Source of the DNA: DASWTL01 sp036402155
Lineage (GTDB): Bacteria > Bacteroidota > Bacteroidia > Sphingobacteriales > Sphingobacteriaceae
Direction: 5' to 3'
Assembly: GCA_036402155.1 (NCBI GenBank)
Contig: DASWTL010000123.1
Location: 1-6,135, forward strand
DNA: 6,135 nt
Under the pieces are notes generated by a model that did no database searches, was not told where the DNA came from, and saw only the letters and a list, made by a program, of their open reading frames with translations. Positions 4,116 through 6,135 of this stretch are shown here, piece by piece; within the stretch, counting starts at the first letter, position 1, and each line of letters starts with the position of its first letter. The position numbers and the translations under genes were made by a program.

Positions 4116-5669
4116 ATGAAACTAACACTTTATAGCCTGTTAAGCCTGGTGGTTTTTATTTCAGCATGTAAAAAATATGATGAAGAGAAATTATCGGATA
4201 CTAATATGTTAAACAATAAGAATACAGCAAGCGTATCTTATGTTGCCGATAACCGGATGAAAATTGTAGCTTATTTTCCTTCATACCGCGATCCTGCAGG
4301 TGTATCCGCAAGTAAATATCAGTTAGTAACCCATCTTTATTATAGCTTTTTAAATCCTGATTCCAATGGGAACTTATTGCCGGTGCCAAACATTACCCGA
4401 TTTAACAGCGTAATTGCAACAGCACGCGCAAATGGAGTAAAAGTAGGAATCGCCGTTGCCGGGGCAACAAATCTGAAAATCATTGCTGCAAGTGCTTCCA
4501 AACGAACCACCTTAGTTAACAATCTGGTAAACTTTGTGGTTCAGAATAATCTGGATGGCCTGGATATGGATTGGGAGTTTCCACGCACAAGTGATGGAAC
4601 TCATTTAACATATGCACTTTTGATGCAGGAACTGTCCACTGCCTTGCATGCTCAGAATAAATACCTGAGTGCTGCGATAACTGCCGGTGTTTATTCAGGT
4701 GCAGTTCGGGATGGAATTCTGACTGAAGTATTTAATTATGCTGATTTCTTTAACATTATGGTATACGACGGGCTTAATTGGGATTCGGCCCAACCTAACC
4801 AGCACGCTTCGTATAATATGGCAGTAGCCAGTCTGGATTACTGGGTTACCACCAGAGGAATGCCTAAAGAAAAAGCAATTCTGGGTTTTCCTGCATATGG
4901 CTTAAGCAATGGCAGTTCAACCTCTGTGAGTTATCGCGATCTGGTTGCAGCAGGAGCAAGCCCCAGTGCAGATTCCTTTAATTATAATGGGATAACTTAC
5001 GGATATAATGGCACTGCAACTGTAACGTCAAAAGCTAACCTGGCAAAGCTAAGAGGTAACGGCGTAATGCTTTGGGAGATGTATGGAGATACAAACGGTG
5101 CTGTTTCATTACTGCAATCCGCAAAAACTGCATTAGGTATAGGCAATAACCCTGTTGGAATATTCGAGACATTTGCTTCTGGAGTTGGCCGTTTTTTCAG
5201 GGCGCCAACATATAGTGGAAGCACGGTTGGCGTAGCTACTACCTCTTCAGCAACCCATTATGTAAGCGGGTCATCCACGCATTTAAAAGTTACGTTGAAT
5301 GATAACACCAGTATTAGCACAGCCTGGAGGGTACGTTTACTTTCTGGTGATGGCATAGCAGCCAATAATGTGGCAACTTCAAAAAGCGGTGTTCTGTATT
5401 TCTGGTTAAAAACCAGTACTGCACAGAGCGGGGCAACGGCCAGAATATGGGTTGATGATATTGATGGAACCGAGCAATCACCGACTATTAATATTATAAA
5501 TGATGGAGCCTGGCATAAATATTCCTGGAATCTGGCAAACTTTGGAGGAACTGCTGTTACTGGGAACGGTGTATTGGATGGTGCAAATATCACTTTGGAT
5601 GCCATTGTTCTGAGCCAGCCTAATACTTCAACATCGTGGATATCTTATATTGATGATGTGGGAAATTAA
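4116..5669 (+). CDS. GH18 chitinase lipoprotein with C-terminal shared module
   Basis: A glycoside hydrolase of family 18 predicted to cleave beta-1,4 bonds in chitin by the substrate-assisted mechanism. 517 residues: a lipoprotein signal ending FISA/C18 followed by KKYDEE, an Asn/Ser-rich linker, a TIM barrel at about 48-340, and the shared module at 349-517. The barrel holds the catalytic motif DGLDMDWE (D147, D150, D152, E154 as acid/base), MVYD (215-218) and the late-barrel Trp in MLWEMYGD (W320). The strand that usually reads SxGG is degenerate here (AVAG, 113-116). At about 290 residues the barrel has no room for the large alpha/beta insertion of ChiA-type enzymes, suggesting an open, endo-acting groove (inference). 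The gene lies 47 nt after the M23 gene with no promoter of its own at a workable distance, so the two are probably one transcript. Endo-beta-N-acetylglucosaminidase activity is an alternative within GH18. Confidence 0.92.
   Translation: MKLTLYSLLSLVVFISACKKYDEEKLSDTNMLNNKNTASVSYVADNRMKIVAYFPSYRDPAGVSASKYQLVTHLYYSFLNPDSNGNLLPVPNITRFNSVIATARANGVKVGIAVAGATNLKIIAASASKRTTLVNNLVNFVVQNNLDGLDMDWEFPRTSDGTHLTYALLMQELSTALHAQNKYLSAAITAGVYSGAVRDGILTEVFNYADFFNIMVYDGLNWDSAQPNQHASYNMAVASLDYWVTTRGMPKEKAILGFPAYGLSNGSSTSVSYRDLVAAGASPSADSFNYNGITYGYNGTATVTSKANLAKLRGNGVMLWEMYGDTNGAVSLLQSAKTALGIGNNPVGIFETFASGVGRFFRAPTYSGSTVGVATTSSATHYVSGSSTHLKVTLNDNTSISTAWRVRLLSGDGIAANNVATSKSGVLYFWLKTSTAQSGATARIWVDDIDGTEQSPTINIINDGAWHKYSWNLANFGGTAVTGNGVLDGANITLDAIVLSQPNTSTSWISYIDDVGN
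5160..5666 (+). repeat. Shared C-terminal module, copy 2 (in the GH18 protein)
   Basis: Encodes residues 349-517 of the chitinase. It starts right after a short Gly/Asn linker (GIGNNPVG) at the end of the barrel, as copy 1 starts right after the M23 domain and a Pro/Ser linker. The longest identical blocks with copy 1 include RIWVDD, DGTEQSP, INDGAWHKYSW, LSQPNTS and YIDDVGN at the very C-terminus. Aromatic residues (F350, F353, F360, W429, W445, W466, W471, W508) are largely kept or swapped for other aromatics between copies, as expected if some stack on sugars. This is not a recognisable type IX secretion C-terminal domain. Confidence 0.85.
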
Positions 5670-5694
5670 GGTTTAAATCGATAATATTAGTGAA

Positions 5695-5741
5695 AAGGAA
5701 GTATAATCCGGGAAAACATTCAATCCGTATTATGCTTCCTT
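5695..5741 (+). terminator. Stem-loop terminator after the chitinase gene
   Basis: AAGGAAGTATAAT (5695-5707) pairs along all 13 positions with ATTATGCTTCCTT (5729-5741), with one G-U wobble. After one mismatch the stem extends inward by CGG/CCG and a G-U pair, leaving a loop of about 11 nt. It begins 26 nt after the chitinase stop codon and separates the lipoprotein operon from rplU. Only a short T-containing tail (GTTACTTT) follows, so termination could be partial. The near-perfect symmetry means it could also work for transcripts from the other side. Confidence 0.6.
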
Positions 5742-5770
5742 GTTACTTTAAAATATATCTCCTATATTTG
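5739..5770 (+). promoter_or_regulatory. Bacteroidota-type promoter for rplU
   Basis: TATATTTG at 5763-5770 is a full match to TAnnTTTG. CTTG at 5739-5742 matches three of four bases of the -33 TTTG, with a 20-nt spacer. Transcription would start near 5777, leaving a leader of about 18 nt before ATG 5795. That is too short for a structured L21 autoregulatory leader of the kind known in some other bacteria. The -33 element overlaps the last bases of the upstream stem-loop. Confidence 0.7.
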
Positions 5771-5794
5771 CACCTCATTAAAAAATAACTAACA

Positions 5795-6106
5795 ATGTAC
5801 GCAATAGTAAATATAGCCGGGCAGCAATTCAAGGTTGCAAAAGACCAGCACCTCTTTGTACACCGTTTACAGGGAGATGAGGGCGCTAGTATTGAATTTG
5901 ACAATGTATTGTTAGCTGCAGACGGAAGTAACTTTAAAATAGGTGCTGATGCACTTAAAGGGGCTAAGGTTTCGGCTAAGATCGTGTCTCATTTAAAAGG
6001 TGACAAAGTGATCGTTTTCAAAAAGAAACGCAGAAAAGGTTACAAAAAGAAAAATGGTCACCGTCAGCAATTCACCAAAATTCAGATCACAGAGATCGCA
6101 TTATAA
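5795..6106 (+). CDS. rplU: 50S ribosomal protein L21
   Basis: 103 residues, the usual length for bacterial L21, which binds 23S rRNA in the large subunit. It begins MYAIVNIAGQQFKV, the conserved L21 N-terminal strand, and ends with the family signature: KKKRRKGYKKKNGHR (76-90) followed by QQFTKIQITEI, matching the pattern RRK.Y....GHRQ..T.I.I. The Lys/Arg-rich stretch at 76-86 is the RNA-contacting extension. rplU is normally followed by rpmA (L27). The 29 nt left after the stop contain no start codon for it, so rpmA would begin past the window edge. The gene has its own promoter, so it is independent of the lipoprotein pair. Confidence 0.98.
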   Translation: MYAIVNIAGQQFKVAKDQHLFVHRLQGDEGASIEFDNVLLAADGSNFKIGADALKGAKVSAKIVSHLKGDKVIVFKKKRRKGYKKKNGHRQQFTKIQITEIAL

Positions 6107-6135
6107 TTAAAGTTAAACTTCAGGATTGGTTATCA

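Noticed and set aside
4201..5605. Several minus-strand ORFs opposite the chitinase
   Set aside because: They are shadows of the GH18 gene without recognisable motifs or promoters.
5619..5669. Type IX secretion C-terminal sorting domain at the ends of the M23 and GH18 proteins
   Set aside because: Both proteins have lipoprotein signals, and the shared ending YIDDVGN lacks the Lys/Gly-rich terminal strands typical of type IX cargo.

Overview
The window looks like chromosomal DNA from a Bacteroidota bacterium, probably of the Chitinophagales/Sphingobacteriales type. Three things point there. The AT-rich intergenic regions carry the Bacteroidota promoter form (TTTG, about 19-20 nt, TAnnTTTG) in front of several genes. 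Start codons follow A-rich leaders rather than strong Shine-Dalgarno sites. The lipoprotein signal peptides end in Cys followed by Lys and acidic residues, as in Bacteroidota surface lipoproteins. The genus cannot be fixed from the sequence alone.

Layout: (1) 1-451, minus strand: the N-terminal 150 codons of a charged, helical hypothetical protein that runs off the left edge. (2) 514-2411, plus strand: a divergent, promoter-driven pair. It encodes a DAACS-family dicarboxylate/amino acid:cation symporter, whose substrate-site residues favour Asp/Glu, and 8 nt later a small membrane-anchored protein of unknown function. (3) 2412-2898: a long non-coding region with terminator-like structure, a 30-bp imperfect palindrome, a 24-bp perfect palindrome, a good Bacteroidota promoter and a leader of about 190 nt. 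(4) 2899-5669: two lipoprotein genes 47 nt apart. The first is an M23 (LytM-type) peptidoglycan endopeptidase and the second a GH18 chitinase. Both end in the same module of about 170 residues (127 of 170 positions identical by hand alignment). (5) 5695-5770: a strong stem-loop that runs directly into the rplU promoter. (6) 5795-6106: rplU (ribosomal protein L21), a core gene; rpmA would be expected just beyond the right edge.

The most interesting unit is the M23-GH18 pair. Two enzymes with unrelated catalytic folds, one cutting peptide cross-links in murein and one cutting beta-1,4-GlcNAc polymers, carry a duplicated C-terminal module and the same kind of lipoprotein anchor. The simplest reading is a cell-surface set for degrading GlcNAc-containing walls (bacterial murein, fungal or arthropod chitin), with the shared module acting in glycan binding or assembly. 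That role is inferred. The enzyme families, the lipoboxes, the duplication and the promoter/palindrome layout are seen directly.
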